64,000 bases of DNA. It comes from Streptomyces sp. ITFR-21 (GTDB lineage Bacteria; Actinomycetota; Actinomycetes; Streptomycetales; Streptomycetaceae). Made by a program: the position numbers and the translations under genes. Position 1 is the first letter of the stretch, and each line of letters begins with the position of its first letter. The stretch is from contig NZ_CP134605.1 in assembly GCF_031844685.1 (NCBI RefSeq), positions 3,896,001-3,960,000 of the forward strand, written 5' to 3'. Of this stretch, positions 8,725-17,503 are shown piece by piece. The notes below the pieces were generated by a model. That model was not told where the DNA came from. It saw nothing but the letters and a program-made list of their open reading frames with translations, and did no database searches.

Positions 8725-9421
8725 CCTGAGCCGGGCGGTGCCGGCGAGCGCCCCGCGCGCCCGCCGGCCCCGCCCCGCCCCGCCCCGCCCCGCCCCGTCC
8801 CGGCCCGTTCACCCCCGGTCCGCCTTGTGCGCGCCAGGGGTTCGCCGTGCGGTGCGCGGGAGTGCTCCGGCGGGGCCCGGACGGTCGGCGCGGCCGGGCG
8901 CGCGGGGCCGCGGCTGTCCAGATCGTGACGTGTCCCTTTTTGGACAGAGGGTGACCCAGGGTGGAGAACGCGCAGCTCGCGGGGGTGATCACCGGCCGGT
9001 GACGGATCCGGGCGCGGCTAAACTCGCTAGTCGCCGAGGTACGGCGTCCGGTAGTTATCTCATACGGCATGCTCGCGGCGGAACTCCCCTCCGCGGCGGA
9101 ACGCCGCTGCACCGCCAGTGCTCCCGGACGCGGCGCCCCCGAGTCGCCGCGGCCGGGCCCGCCGATGGCAGCGACCGGCACGCTCGCCCGGTTTCCCGGG
9201 GGGAGCCATTTCGGCGGAGGTGGGGACCGGCACGGCCCGCTGGTCCCCACCAACCAGGCCGACCCCGCCCGGCCGGGCGGCACCCCGCGTCCGTGCGCCG
9301 GACCACGCCGCCCCGGGCGGCGGCTCCCTTCCCGTCGCCCCGCCCTCGGCGCCCCGATACCCGGCACCCCCCCCGGCCCCGATACCCGGCGACCCGGGAC
9401 CCCGGTGTCACGGCGCCCCGG
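8725..9421. other. Gene-free stretch between glucanase and LuxR-type regulator
   Basis: About 700 bp without a convincing gene. It holds a GCCGGCG...CGCCGGC hairpin at 8741-8769 that could end the glucanase transcript, a tandem run of CCCCGC units (about 8768-8800), a small hairpin TGTCC-N6-GGACA (8931-8946), and a perfect 14-bp palindrome TCACCGGCCGGTGA (8989-9002) that could bind a regulator. The gene on the right reads toward this gap, so neither neighbour obviously needs a promoter here. Confidence 0.5.
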
Positions 9422-10432
9422 CTACTTCCGCCGCATCACCCGGACGAACTCGGGGTCCTGAGCCAGTTTGATGCCCGCCTCGAAGCGGCTGGTCGCGCCG
9501 AGCCGCTCCATGAGCTTGGTGACGGCGCGCTGCACGGTACGGCGGCTGACGCCCATCCTGCGGGCGATCTGGTCGTCGCTCAGGCCCTCGGCGAGCAGCC
9601 GGACCGCGATCCGCTCCTGCGGGGTGAGCTCGGTGTCCCCCGGGGCGGCGGCCGGCGCGGCCGGCTCGTACGGGACCGCGCGCAGCCACAGGTCCTCGTA
9701 CACCGAGATCTGCGCCTGGATCAGGGCCGAGCCGCGGACCACGACCATCAGCGGCGACTCGGCGCGCGGCTGGTAGCCGGTCAGGAAGACGGCCACCTGG
9801 CTGTCGTAGATGATCAGGTCGTACGGCGCGTGGTCGATCAGCCGGACCTCGACGCCCAGCTCGGCCAGCTCCCGCAGATGGCGGTTGAAGTGTGGCAGCT
9901 GGGCGGCGGACTGCGGAAGGATCGTCCGGTTGCGCACCCCCCGGCCGATCATCTCCGCGTCCTGGCGGGCCGACGCGTCCAGCGCCTCCATGGGTGCCAC
10001 CGGGCCGGGGTGCACCGCGGCCGAAGTGTGCCGGACCGTGCTGTCCAGCTCGCGCAGCAGCCGGTCCTTCTGCCGCCGGTCGCTGTAGTACTCCACCTCG
10101 ACCAGCGACGCCTCGCGGGCCACCGCCGGGCGGTAGACCGTCAGCAGCGAGTCGGTGAGCTCCCGGACCGCCACCGCGCTGCGCGCCTGCTCGGCGGCGG
10201 TGGCGTGGTAGGTCTCCATGGTCCGGGTCAGCGCGGTGTCCGGGTCGACCGGCTCCAGCACGCCGTCCTGCGCGCGGATCAGGCCGAGCCGCTCCAGCCG
10301 GCGCCGACCGCGCTCGGCCTGATCCTGGTCCAGCCCGGCCGCCTTGCCGAGTTCCCCCGCCGAGGCGGCTGTGCCGCGGGCGCGCAGCACCTGGTAGATC
10401 GCCAGAGCCGGTGTTTCATCGTCGTCCCGCAT
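9422..10432 (-). CDS. LuxR-type DNA-binding regulator with TrmB-like N-terminal winged helix
   Basis: A 336-aa regulator. Residues about 8-60 look like a winged helix (ALAIYQVLRARGTAASAGELG...RLERLGLI), as in TrmB proteins. The middle holds a long helical and phospholipase-D-like sensor region. Residues about 265-325 are a LuxR/GerE helix-turn-helix (LTPQERIAVRLLAEGLSDDQ then IARRMGVSRRTVQRAVTKLM). Start ATG 10432 is preceded by GGAGGGG at good spacing; the open frame upstream (to 10468) lacks this. No kinase or receiver domain is present, so it probably senses a ligand directly. Target genes are unknown. Confidence 0.85.
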   Translation of the reverse strand: MRDDDETPALAIYQVLRARGTAASAGELGKAAGLDQDQAERGRRRLERLGLIRAQDGVLEPVDPDTALTRTMETYHATAAEQARSAVAVRELTDSLLTVYRPAVAREASLVEVEYYSDRRQKDRLLRELDSTVRHTSAAVHPGPVAPMEALDASARQDAEMIGRGVRNRTILPQSAAQLPHFNRHLRELAELGVEVRLIDHAPYDLIIYDSQVAVFLTGYQPRAESPLMVVVRGSALIQAQISVYEDLWLRAVPYEPAAPAAAPGDTELTPQERIAVRLLAEGLSDDQIARRMGVSRRTVQRAVTKLMERLGATSRFEAGIKLAQDPEFVRVMRRK

Positions 10433-10539
10433 CGGACGGCCCCTCCGGACGAAGACTCGACAGCTCACCTACGGCTCACCCCGGGTTCCCCCGCACCTGA
10501 TGACACGTCCCGGGCGGGCGTTCGGTTCAGCCGAGCCGC

Positions 10540-10995
10540 TCAGAGGTCGAACTCCGCCGGATCGAGGCCCACCGCGAAACACGCCTCACGCACGACCGCC
10601 TGCTCGGACTTGTCGAAGACACCGTCCGCGCCGCCGATGACGATACCGATCTGGATGACCGCCCGCGCTTCGGTGGGCTTCTTCTTCGCCTTGGCGATCT
10701 CCTGCAGGATCGCCACCTTGCCGAAATCGAAGTCGGAGGTCAGCTTGGTGAGGTAGTCGTCGAAGCGGCGCTGGAGGTCCAGCGCGGGGAAGTTCTGCAG
10801 GACGTCGTTGGTGCCGATCAACGTGGCGACGCGCTGCCGCTCGGCGGGGTCGACCGAGCCGTCGGCGGCGGCCACCAGGGCGCACATGGCCATGCTGGCG
10901 TCGCGGAAGGCGCCGCTCTTGAGGTCGTTCTTCTTCGCGGTGAGCTGGGTCTGCATGCCTTGGGCGGATTCCTTGAAGCGGTCCCACAGGGCCAT
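10540..10995 (-). CDS. TerB-family tellurite-resistance-like protein
   Basis: A 151-aa all-helical TerB domain protein. TerB proteins bind metal through acidic residues and work with TerD-type proteins in stress and membrane-linked complexes. Visible features are the acidic motif AAADGSVDPAE (about 42-52), repeated as IGGADGVFDKSEQ near the C-terminus, the two-fold acidic signature of the family. Start ATG 10995 is preceded by GGAGAG. A terD homologue lies 1 kb away on the same strand with an unrelated-looking gene between, so this is a small, incomplete ter locus; no terC or terZ is seen. Confidence 0.88.
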   Translation of the reverse strand: MALWDRFKESAQGMQTQLTAKKNDLKSGAFRDASMAMCALVAAADGSVDPAERQRVATLIGTNDVLQNFPALDLQRRFDDYLTKLTSDFDFGKVAILQEIAKAKKKPTEARAVIQIGIVIGGADGVFDKSEQAVVREACFAVGLDPAEFDL

Positions 10996-11242
10996 GGCGG
11001 GTCTCTCCTCGACGGGGTTCGGTTGCGCTCTGAGAACTCTCGGCGAGCGTAAAGGAGTTCCCCAGGGGGCCGCCGGGTGGGGCCGACCGGGTGACAGGGC
11101 GGGCCGGCGGCGCTGCGCCCGGGGCGACGCGTTCGCTCTCGGCGAACATCACGCGGGCCGTACCGGCCAGGCGGACCCGCCGGACGCATCCGGCGGACGG
11201 ATCCGGCGGACGGATCCCGGGGGCGGACACGCGGCCCGCCCG

Positions 11243-11731
11243 TCAGACCCGCGGGAAGCGGGCCAGCAGGTCCCAGACCACCGGGTTGGCGTCCAGTCCC
11301 TCGTGCATGTCGGTGAGGTCGGCGGTCAGGTCGTGCAGGAAGTCCCGGGCCTCCCGGCGCAGCCCCCCGTACGGCAGCACCAGCGGCGCCTCGTCCGGCA
11401 GCCAGTCGGCGGTGACCTCCACATGCCCGAACCGCCGGACGAACCGCAGCCGGTCCGTCGACTCGGTGAAGTCGAACTCGGCGTACTGCGGCCGGGCCGC
11501 CCGGCTCCCGCGCGGGTCCCGGTCCAGCCGCTCCACGATGTCGCACAGCGCCCACCCGAAGTCCAGCACCGGCACCCATCCCCAGGCTGTGGACAACTCC
11601 CGCTCGCCCTCGGCGAGATACACGTCACCGCAGAAGAGATCGTGCCGCAGCGCCTTGACGTCCGCCCGCCGGTAGTCCGTCTGCGGCGGGTCGGGAAAGC
11701 GGCGGGACAGGGCGTATCCGAGGTCGATCAC
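11243..11731 (-). CDS. Conserved hypothetical protein, 162 aa
   Basis: I recognise no function. It is a soluble, acidic protein rich in aromatic residues (AWGWVPVLDFGWALCDIVERL; AEFDFTESTDRLRFVRRFGH), with no signal peptide or membrane segment. It looks like a small alpha/beta domain of the kind often found in actinomycetes as immunity-like or uncharacterised proteins. Start GTG 11731 is the only reasonable one. It lies between terB and terD on the same strand, with gaps of about 250 and 120 bp, so co-transcription is possible but not clear. Confidence 0.7.
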   Translation of the reverse strand: MIDLGYALSRRFPDPPQTDYRRADVKALRHDLFCGDVYLAEGERELSTAWGWVPVLDFGWALCDIVERLDRDPRGSRAARPQYAEFDFTESTDRLRFVRRFGHVEVTADWLPDEAPLVLPYGGLRREARDFLHDLTADLTDMHEGLDANPVVWDLLARFPRV

Positions 11732-11851
11732 CGGGTGATGGTGTCAGACGCGGGCGGGCGGGTCGGCCCCCGTACCCCTGGCCGGACGTGACGCGGGACG
11801 CGGGACGTCGCACGGCATCGGGGCGGGCGGGGCACGGGGGCCGGCGGGACG

Positions 11852-11868
11852 GCTCCCCCGGAGGGAGC
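11852..11868 (-). terminator. Hairpin directly after terD
   Basis: GCTCCC-N5-GGGAGC lies 1 bp beyond the terD stop codon (11870-11872). It is a short, GC-only stem without a T-run. Confidence 0.55.
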
Positions 11869-11869
11869 G

Positions 11870-12445
11870 TCAGAGGGTGACGCCGAAGTCGGTGGCGATG
11901 CCCACCAGGCCGGAGGCGTAGCCCTGGCCGACGGCGCGGAACTTCCACTCGGCGCCGTTGCGGTAGAGCTCGCCGAAGACCATGGCGGTCTCGACGGCGG
12001 CGTCCTCGCTCAGGTCGTAGCGGGCGATCTCGACGCCGCCGGCCTGGTTGATGATGCGGATGTAGGCGTTGCGGACCTGGCCGAAGTTCTGGCTGCGGGT
12101 CTCGGCGTCGTAGATGGAGACCGGGAAGACGATCTTGTCCACGTCGGCGGGCAGGGCGGCCAGGTTGACGTTGATCTGCTCGTCGTCGCCCTCGCCCTCG
12201 CCGGTGCGGTTGTCGCCGGTGTGGACGATGGTCTGGTCCGGGCTCTGCTTGTTGTTGAAGAAGACGAAGTGGCCGTCCGAGTAGACCTTCCCGGTGCCGT
12301 TCACGGCGATCGCGCTCGCGTCGAGGTCGAAGTCCGTGCCGGTGGTGGTCCGGACGTCCCAGCCGAGGCCGACCGTCACGGCCGTCAGGCCGGGCGCCTC
12401 TTTGGTGAGCGAGACGTTGCCGCCCTTGGACAGGCTTACCGCCAT
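11870..12445 (-). CDS. terD: TerD-family stress protein
   Basis: A 191-aa TerD-domain protein, linked to tellurite resistance and general chemical stress; the fold binds calcium. The family is clear from [40 protein letters not shown], the [20 protein letters not shown] calcium-binding segment, and [20 protein letters not shown]. The length is the usual one for TerD/TerZ proteins. Start ATG 12445 has AAGGGGA upstream; the open frame runs further but is low-complexity. It has its own terminator hairpin and probably its own promoter in the 355-bp gap upstream. Streptomyces carry several paralogues, so the symbol marks the family rather than strict orthology. Confidence 0.92.
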   Translation of the reverse strand: MAVSLSKGGNVSLTKEAPGLTAVTVGLGWDVRTTTGTDFDLDASAIAVNGTGKVYSDGHFVFFNNKQSPDQTIVHTGDNRTGEGEGDDEQINVNLAALPADVDKIVFPVSIYDAETRSQNFGQVRNAYIRIINQAGGVEIARYDLSEDAAVETAMVFGELYRNGAEWKFRAVGQGYASGLVGIATDFGVTL

Positions 12446-12800
12446 GGGAAGTCCCCTTATGTGGTCGTTGGTGTTGCCGACGAAAGTACCGTCATTCGTC
12501 AGAACGCGGACCGGGCATCGCGCGGTTCCCTCCCGGCCGTGCCAGGTTGCCCCGGCTTCCCGCGCCACTGCCCCTCCGGCGCCCCCGCCTGCACCGGCGC
12601 CCCCGCCTGCACCGTCTGCCCCGCCTGTCCGCGTGTCCCCGGCCGGGCCCCGGACACGGCCGGGCCGCCGCACCCCCGGGCCGCCGGCACCCCGGCCGAT
12701 CCCGGCGCCCCTGCCGGCTCCCGCACCCCCGCCGTCCCGCCGTTCCCGTTATCCCCGTTATCCCCGTGACGCGGCGGCACGGACGCGGGATCATGGGGGC
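12446..12800. other. Divergent intergenic region terD / arfB with proline-codon-like repeats
   Basis: It contains the promoters of two divergent genes. 12579-12614 is two exact 18-bp units (GCGCCCCCGCCTGCACCG), and 12747-12768 has a repeated CCCCGTTATC unit. No gene is convincing. Confidence 0.55.
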
Positions 12801-13232
12801 ATGTCCGGGCCCCTTGTCATCCGCGGTTCGGTCTCCGTGCCGGAGGCCGAGCTGGTCTGGCGTTTCTCCAGGTCGTCCGGGCCCGGCGGGCAGCACGTGA
12901 ACACCAGCGACAGCCAGGTGGAGCTGCGCTTCGACCTGGCGACCACCGAGGCGCTGCCGCCGGTGTGGAAGGAACGCGCGCTGGAGCGGCTGGCCGGGCG
13001 GCTGACGGCCGAGGGCGTCCTGATCGTGAAGGCGTCCGAGCACCGCTCGCAGTGGCGCAACCGGGAGGCCGCCGCGGCCCGCCTGACCGCGATCCTCGCC
13101 CAGGCGACCGCACCGCCGCCCAAGACCCGCCGCCCCACGAAGATCCCGCGCGGGATCAACGAACGCCGGCTGCGGGTGAAGAAGCAGCGCGGACAGACCA
13201 AACGGGGCCGCAGCGGCGGCGGCTGGGACTAG
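12801..13232 (+). CDS. arfB: Peptidyl-tRNA hydrolase ArfB (ribosome rescue)
   Basis: A 143-aa class I release-factor-like protein. ArfB enters stalled non-stop ribosomes and hydrolyses peptidyl-tRNA with its GGQ motif. GGQ is visible in SRSSGPGGQHVNTSDSQVEL (about residues 22-41). The C-terminal basic tail (RRLRVKKQRGQTKRGRSGG) is the part that inserts in the empty mRNA channel. The length fits the family (about 140). Start ATG 12801. It is an alternative to tmRNA-SmpB; nothing nearby suggests an operon. Confidence 0.93.
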   Translation: MSGPLVIRGSVSVPEAELVWRFSRSSGPGGQHVNTSDSQVELRFDLATTEALPPVWKERALERLAGRLTAEGVLIVKASEHRSQWRNREAAAARLTAILAQATAPPPKTRRPTKIPRGINERRLRVKKQRGQTKRGRSGGGWD

Positions 13233-13296
13233 CCCCCAGCCCCCGCGCGGGCCGTGTCCCGCCGGGCTCCGCCCCGCCGGCCGCCGCGGCGAGCGG

Positions 13297-13911
<615 letters not shown>

Positions 13912-14028
13912 GGTACGGGTCGGTGGGGGAGGCGGGCATCGGACGGAGGTCGCAGGGCGCGTACCGTCCGGTCCTAGGACCTCCGAGGACGGCGTTCGAC
14001 GTTCAGTGTTCAACTGATTACCCGAAGG

Positions 14029-14044
14029 TGTGACTTGGGTCACA
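14029..14044. promoter_or_regulatory. Perfect Crp-type palindrome
   Basis: TGTGA-CTTGGG-TCACA matches the classical cyclic-AMP receptor protein consensus exactly, and also the Streptomyces Crp half site GTG-N6-GNCAC. It lies between the divergent flavin reductase and cdgB, about 120 bp before the flavin reductase start and 160 bp before cdgB. BldD, known to control cdgB in S. coelicolor, also binds GTCAC-containing palindromes, so either protein could use it. Confidence 0.65.
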
Positions 14045-14102
14045 AGCGACAGGAATTGTTGACCCTGTGTACCGAACGCACAGCTCGCTGTGATTCAGTT
14101 GC

Positions 14103-14131
14103 GGTGTAATTGGAAGAGTGTGAATTACACC
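14103..14131. promoter_or_regulatory. AT-rich perfect inverted repeat upstream of cdgB
   Basis: GGTGTAATT (14103-14111) and AATTACACC (14123-14131) are perfect 9-bp inverted arms with an 11-bp spacer. It ends 70 bp before the cdgB start codon and is the most AT-rich spot of the region. It is probably an operator overlapping the cdgB promoter. Confidence 0.6.
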
Positions 14132-14201
14132 GTGGCCGCACCGGTTTGGGGACGGGGCCACCGCACTACCAGGAGTCGCTGTCGAGGGCGTGGAGAGGGG
14201 C

Positions 14202-15872
14202 ATGGACACCGAGTCGGAGCCGTATGTCCGTCTCGCGACACTGCGTCAGCTGCATCAGGTCGTGGCGGACCTCAACACCGCGCGCAGTCTCGCCGACACC
14301 CTGCAGGCAGTCGCCGACGGGATCGTCCGCGGACTGGGTTATGAACTGGCGGCCGTCAATCTGGTCCGCCCCGACGGCGATCTCGTCGTGGCGGCGTTCG
14401 CGGGCAGTGCGGCGGGCGAGGCGCTGCTGCTCGGCCGGGCGGGCTCCCGTACGTCCTGGGAGCGGCGGTTGACGATGGGTGAGCGCTGGGGGTCGCTGCG
14501 GTTCATCCCGCACACCGAGGGCTGGGTGCTCATCGACGACGACGTGCCGCAGTGGCACACCGAGGGTCCGCTGCCGCGCTTCCCCGACGAGTGGCACCCG
14601 GGCGACCGGCTGTACGCGCCCATGTACGCCTCGCAGAGCGTCGGCAGCGAGCTGATCGGTGTGATCTCGGTGGACCGGCCGGTCAGCGGCCGGCATCCGG
14701 GGCCCTGGGGGTGCGAGGCGCTCCAGATGTACGCCTTCCAGGCGGGCATCGCGATCAGCAACGCCCGGTTGCGGGCGAACATGCAGCGGGCGCTGGTCCG
14801 GCTGGAGCGGGACCAGCAGGCGCTGCGGGCCAGTGAGGAGAGCTTCCGGCAGGCGTTCGAGTACGCGCCGAGCGGTATGGCGATCGCGGAGATGGGCGGC
14901 GACCAGCACGGGAAGCTGCTGCGGGCCAATGACGCGCTGTGTCGGCTGCTGGGGCGGTCGGCGTCGACGATGCGGCGGTACTCCTTCTCCGATCTGGTGC
15001 ATTCGGAGGATGTCGGGCTGCTGCTGCGGACTTCGGCCGAGGGCGGGCGGGCCGAGCTGCGGCTGGCCCGGCGGGACGGCACGTATGTGTGGGCGTCGCT
15101 GCGGAACTCGGTGGTGGCCGACACCGCCGACGGGCCGCGTTTCCTGCTGACGCATGTGGAGGACATCGAGGAGCGCAAGAGCCGTGAGCTGCAGCTCGCC
15201 CACCGGGCCAGCCACGACTCGCTGACGGGTCTGCCCAACAGCGCGGAGCTGCGGTCCCGGCTGTCGTCCCGGCTGTGCTCCCGCCCGCACGACCGGGACG
15301 CCGGTGAAACGGCGGTGCCGGCCGCGCAGACCGGGGGGGTCGACGAGTTCGCGTTCAGCTACGGCTACGGGCCCGACGAACTCGCCGCGCCGCTCGACAC
15401 GCTGGACTCCCATACACACACGGTGGCGCCGGACGAGTCCGACGAGGAGGGTGCGAGCAAGGGGCTCGCCGTCCTCTTCTGCGACCTCGACGGCTTCAAG
15501 TCCATCAACGACCGCTTCGGGCACCACACGGGCGACGCCGTCCTCATCGAGGTCGCCCGCCGGCTGACCGCCGCGGTCCGCGACGGCGACACGGTGGCGC
15601 GGCTCGGCGGTGACGAGTTCGTGGTTCTCGCCGACCATCTCGCCCCGGCCGACGCGGCCGACCTCGCGGTCCGGCTGCGCAACGCGATCATCCCGCCCAT
15701 CCGCGTCGACGGCCGCGCGGTCCGCGTGGGCGCCAGCTTCGGCATCGGCTGGGCCGGCTGCGGCATGACCGCGGAGGAGATCCTGCACAGCGCCGACCAG
15801 CGCATGTACGTCGAAAAACGCAGCAGGTCGGCGTCCGCCGGCCCCCGCAACAACCACCGCCGGGCGGGCTAG
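14202..15872 (+). CDS. cdgB: Diguanylate cyclase CdgB (GAF-PAS-GGDEF)
   Basis: A 556-aa cytoplasmic protein that makes c-di-GMP from GTP; in Streptomyces c-di-GMP controls BldD and the timing of development. Domains: GAF (about 12-195), PAS/PAC (about 215-325), GGDEF (about 330-545). The active loop GGDEF is intact at 469-473, and an I-site RDGD (RxxD) sits five residues before it, so product inhibition is expected. The metal/substrate signature LFCDLDGFKSINDRFGHHTG is also intact. A polar insert of about 60 residues separates LTGLPN from LFCDLDG. Start ATG 14202 (MDTESEPYVRL) follows GGAGAGGGG; GTG 14190 is less likely. Two palindromes lie upstream, and a dispersed repeat begins 5 bp after the stop. 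Confidence 0.92.
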   Translation: MDTESEPYVRLATLRQLHQVVADLNTARSLADTLQAVADGIVRGLGYELAAVNLVRPDGDLVVAAFAGSAAGEALLLGRAGSRTSWERRLTMGERWGSLRFIPHTEGWVLIDDDVPQWHTEGPLPRFPDEWHPGDRLYAPMYASQSVGSELIGVISVDRPVSGRHPGPWGCEALQMYAFQAGIAISNARLRANMQRALVRLERDQQALRASEESFRQAFEYAPSGMAIAEMGGDQHGKLLRANDALCRLLGRSASTMRRYSFSDLVHSEDVGLLLRTSAEGGRAELRLARRDGTYVWASLRNSVVADTADGPRFLLTHVEDIEERKSRELQLAHRASHDSLTGLPNSAELRSRLSSRLCSRPHDRDAGETAVPAAQTGGVDEFAFSYGYGPDELAAPLDTLDSHTHTVAPDESDEEGASKGLAVLFCDLDGFKSINDRFGHHTGDAVLIEVARRLTAAVRDGDTVARLGGDEFVVLADHLAPADAADLAVRLRNAIIPPIRVDGRAVRVGASFGIGWAGCGMTAEEILHSADQRMYVEKRSRSASAGPRNNHRRAG

Positions 15873-15877
15873 GGTCG

Positions 15878-16029
15878 GTCGTCAGGATCTGCGGGGGCGG
15901 TGTGGCGGGATCCGGTGCGTCGCGGCCGCACGGCGCGGGAGGGGGCGGCGTGGCGTCTCGCCGGCCGAGGAGGACCCGGCAGGTGCGCGGTGCCGCGGCC
16001 CGCGACACCGCGCAGATCCACCCGGCAAG
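15878..16029 (-). repeat. Dispersed MITE-like repeat, copy B (about 152 bp)
   Basis: Reverse complement of the 63.1 kb copy. Read on the minus strand it begins TTGCCGGGTGGATCTGCGCG, then GTGTCGCGGG, GCGCACCTGCCGGGT, GCGGCCGC-ACGCACCGGATC, and ends CGCAGATCCTGACGAC. The ends are imperfect inverted repeats. It starts about 5 bp after the cdgB stop codon. Confidence 0.75.
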
Positions 16030-16131
16030 CCCCAGGCCCTCGGGCACCCCGCGCCCGGCGCCACAGCACGGCACGGCGGCGCCGGGGGACCCGGTGGCGG
16101 CGGGCGGGAGGGCGCGGGGGACGATCGGGGG

Positions 16132-17283
16132 ATGGACGAGGGCGAGAAGGCGCGGCGGCAGGCGGCCGTTCGGGCGTGCGGGCCGGTGCTGACGGGCCGC
16201 TGGTCCGACACGGTGCGGGAGCGGGCCGGGTGGCTGGCCGCGGTCGCCGAGGAGCTCACGGAGGCGGACGAGGCACCGGACGTCTACGGCGACGGTGTGG
16301 TCCGCCGGCTGGAGGAGGAGGTCGCGCGGCTGCTCGGAGTCGCGGACGCCGCGTTCTTCCCGACGGGCACGATGGCCCAGCAGGTCGCGCTGCGGGCGTG
16401 GGCCGGGCGGACCGGCAACCACGTGGTCGCCCTGCACCCGCTGGCGCACCCCGAGGTGCACGAGCGGGGGGCGCTGCAGGCGGTGACGGGCCTGCGCACG
16501 GTGTACCCGACCCGGGAGCCCCGGCTCGCCACCGCAGAGGAGATACGGGGCTTCGAGGAGCCGTTCGGCACGCTGATGCTGGAACTCCCGCTGCGCGACG
16601 CCGGTTTCGTCCTGCCGACCTGGGACGAGCTGACGGAGACCGTCGCTGCGGCCCGCGGACGGGACGCCGTGGTGCACTTCGACGGCGCCCGGCTGTGGGA
16701 GTCCGCGCCGCACTTCGGCCGGTCGCTGCCCGAGATCGCCGCCCTCGCCGACAGCGTCTACGTCAGCTTCTACAAGTCGCTGCGCGGCCTATCCGGCGCC
16801 GCGCTGGGCGGCTCCGCCGAGCTGGTCGCGGAGGCCAAGGCCTGGCGGCACCGCTACGGCGGCCTGGTCCACCAGCAGTTCCCGGCGGCACTGGCCGCCC
16901 TCGCCGGCCTGCGGGACGAACTGCCGCGGCTGCCCTCGTACGTGGCGCACGCCGGACCCGTGGCCCGCGCTCTGCGCGAGGGCCTCGCCGCGGGGGGCCT
17001 GGACCGGCCCCGGATCCACCCGGCGGAGCCGCACACCCACCAGTTCCAGCTGTGGCTGCCCTACCCCGCCGCCGTACTCGACGAGGCGTCGCTGCGGCAG
17101 GCCGAGCAGACCCGGACCAGCCTCTTCGGCCGCGGGCGGTTCGCCGGGTCCGCCCTGCCGGGGATGTCGATGATCGAGGTGACGGTCTCGGCCGACGCGC
17201 TGGAGTGGACCGAGCAGGACGTGCGGGAGGCCGCCGCGTCCTTCGCCCGCCTCGTCACGGCCGTCGAGGCGGCGCCCGCCTGA
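16132..17283 (+). CDS. Threonine aldolase / beta-eliminating lyase family PLP enzyme
   Basis: A 383-aa fold-type I pyridoxal-phosphate enzyme. It likely splits L-threonine or L-allo-threonine (or a beta-hydroxy amino acid) to glycine and an aldehyde. Features: YGDGVVRRLEEEVARLLGV and FFPTGTMAQQVALRAWAG (cofactor phosphate loop), HPEVHERGA, VVHFDGARLWES (Asp that holds the pyridine nitrogen) and SFYKSLRGLSGAALGGS with Lys215 as the Schiff-base residue. The length is normal. Start ATG 16132 follows GGGG at short range. It stands alone between a dispersed repeat and a tandem repeat, and substrate specificity cannot be told from sequence. Confidence 0.85.
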   Translation: MDEGEKARRQAAVRACGPVLTGRWSDTVRERAGWLAAVAEELTEADEAPDVYGDGVVRRLEEEVARLLGVADAAFFPTGTMAQQVALRAWAGRTGNHVVALHPLAHPEVHERGALQAVTGLRTVYPTREPRLATAEEIRGFEEPFGTLMLELPLRDAGFVLPTWDELTETVAAARGRDAVVHFDGARLWESAPHFGRSLPEIAALADSVYVSFYKSLRGLSGAALGGSAELVAEAKAWRHRYGGLVHQQFPAALAALAGLRDELPRLPSYVAHAGPVARALREGLAAGGLDRPRIHPAEPHTHQFQLWLPYPAAVLDEASLRQAEQTRTSLFGRGRFAGSALPGMSMIEVTVSADALEWTEQDVREAAASFARLVTAVEAAPA

Positions 17284-17360
17284 CACCGGCCCCGCGGACC
17301 GCCCGGCCCCGGAGTCCGGACCGGGCCGGACTCCGGGGCGTGTCCAGTCCCCGCCGGTCG

Positions 17361-17450
17361 GCGCCGGCCCGTACATACCCGTACCGACTCGCGCCGGCCC
17401 GTACATACCCGCGCCGACCCGCGCCGGCCCGTACATACCCGTGCCGGCCC
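17361..17450. repeat. Three 30-bp tandem repeats
   Basis: Units at 17361-17390, 17391-17420 and 17421-17450, each beginning CGCCGGCCCGTACATACCCG after rotation. They differ at only a few positions. The array lies between two converging genes. The core GTACATACCCG is unusually AT-containing for this DNA. Confidence 0.85.
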
Positions 17451-17503
17451 GTTCCGGCGCCGGCCCCCCTCACGCCGGGCCCGCCCCCGGCCCGCCTCCT
17501 CGC

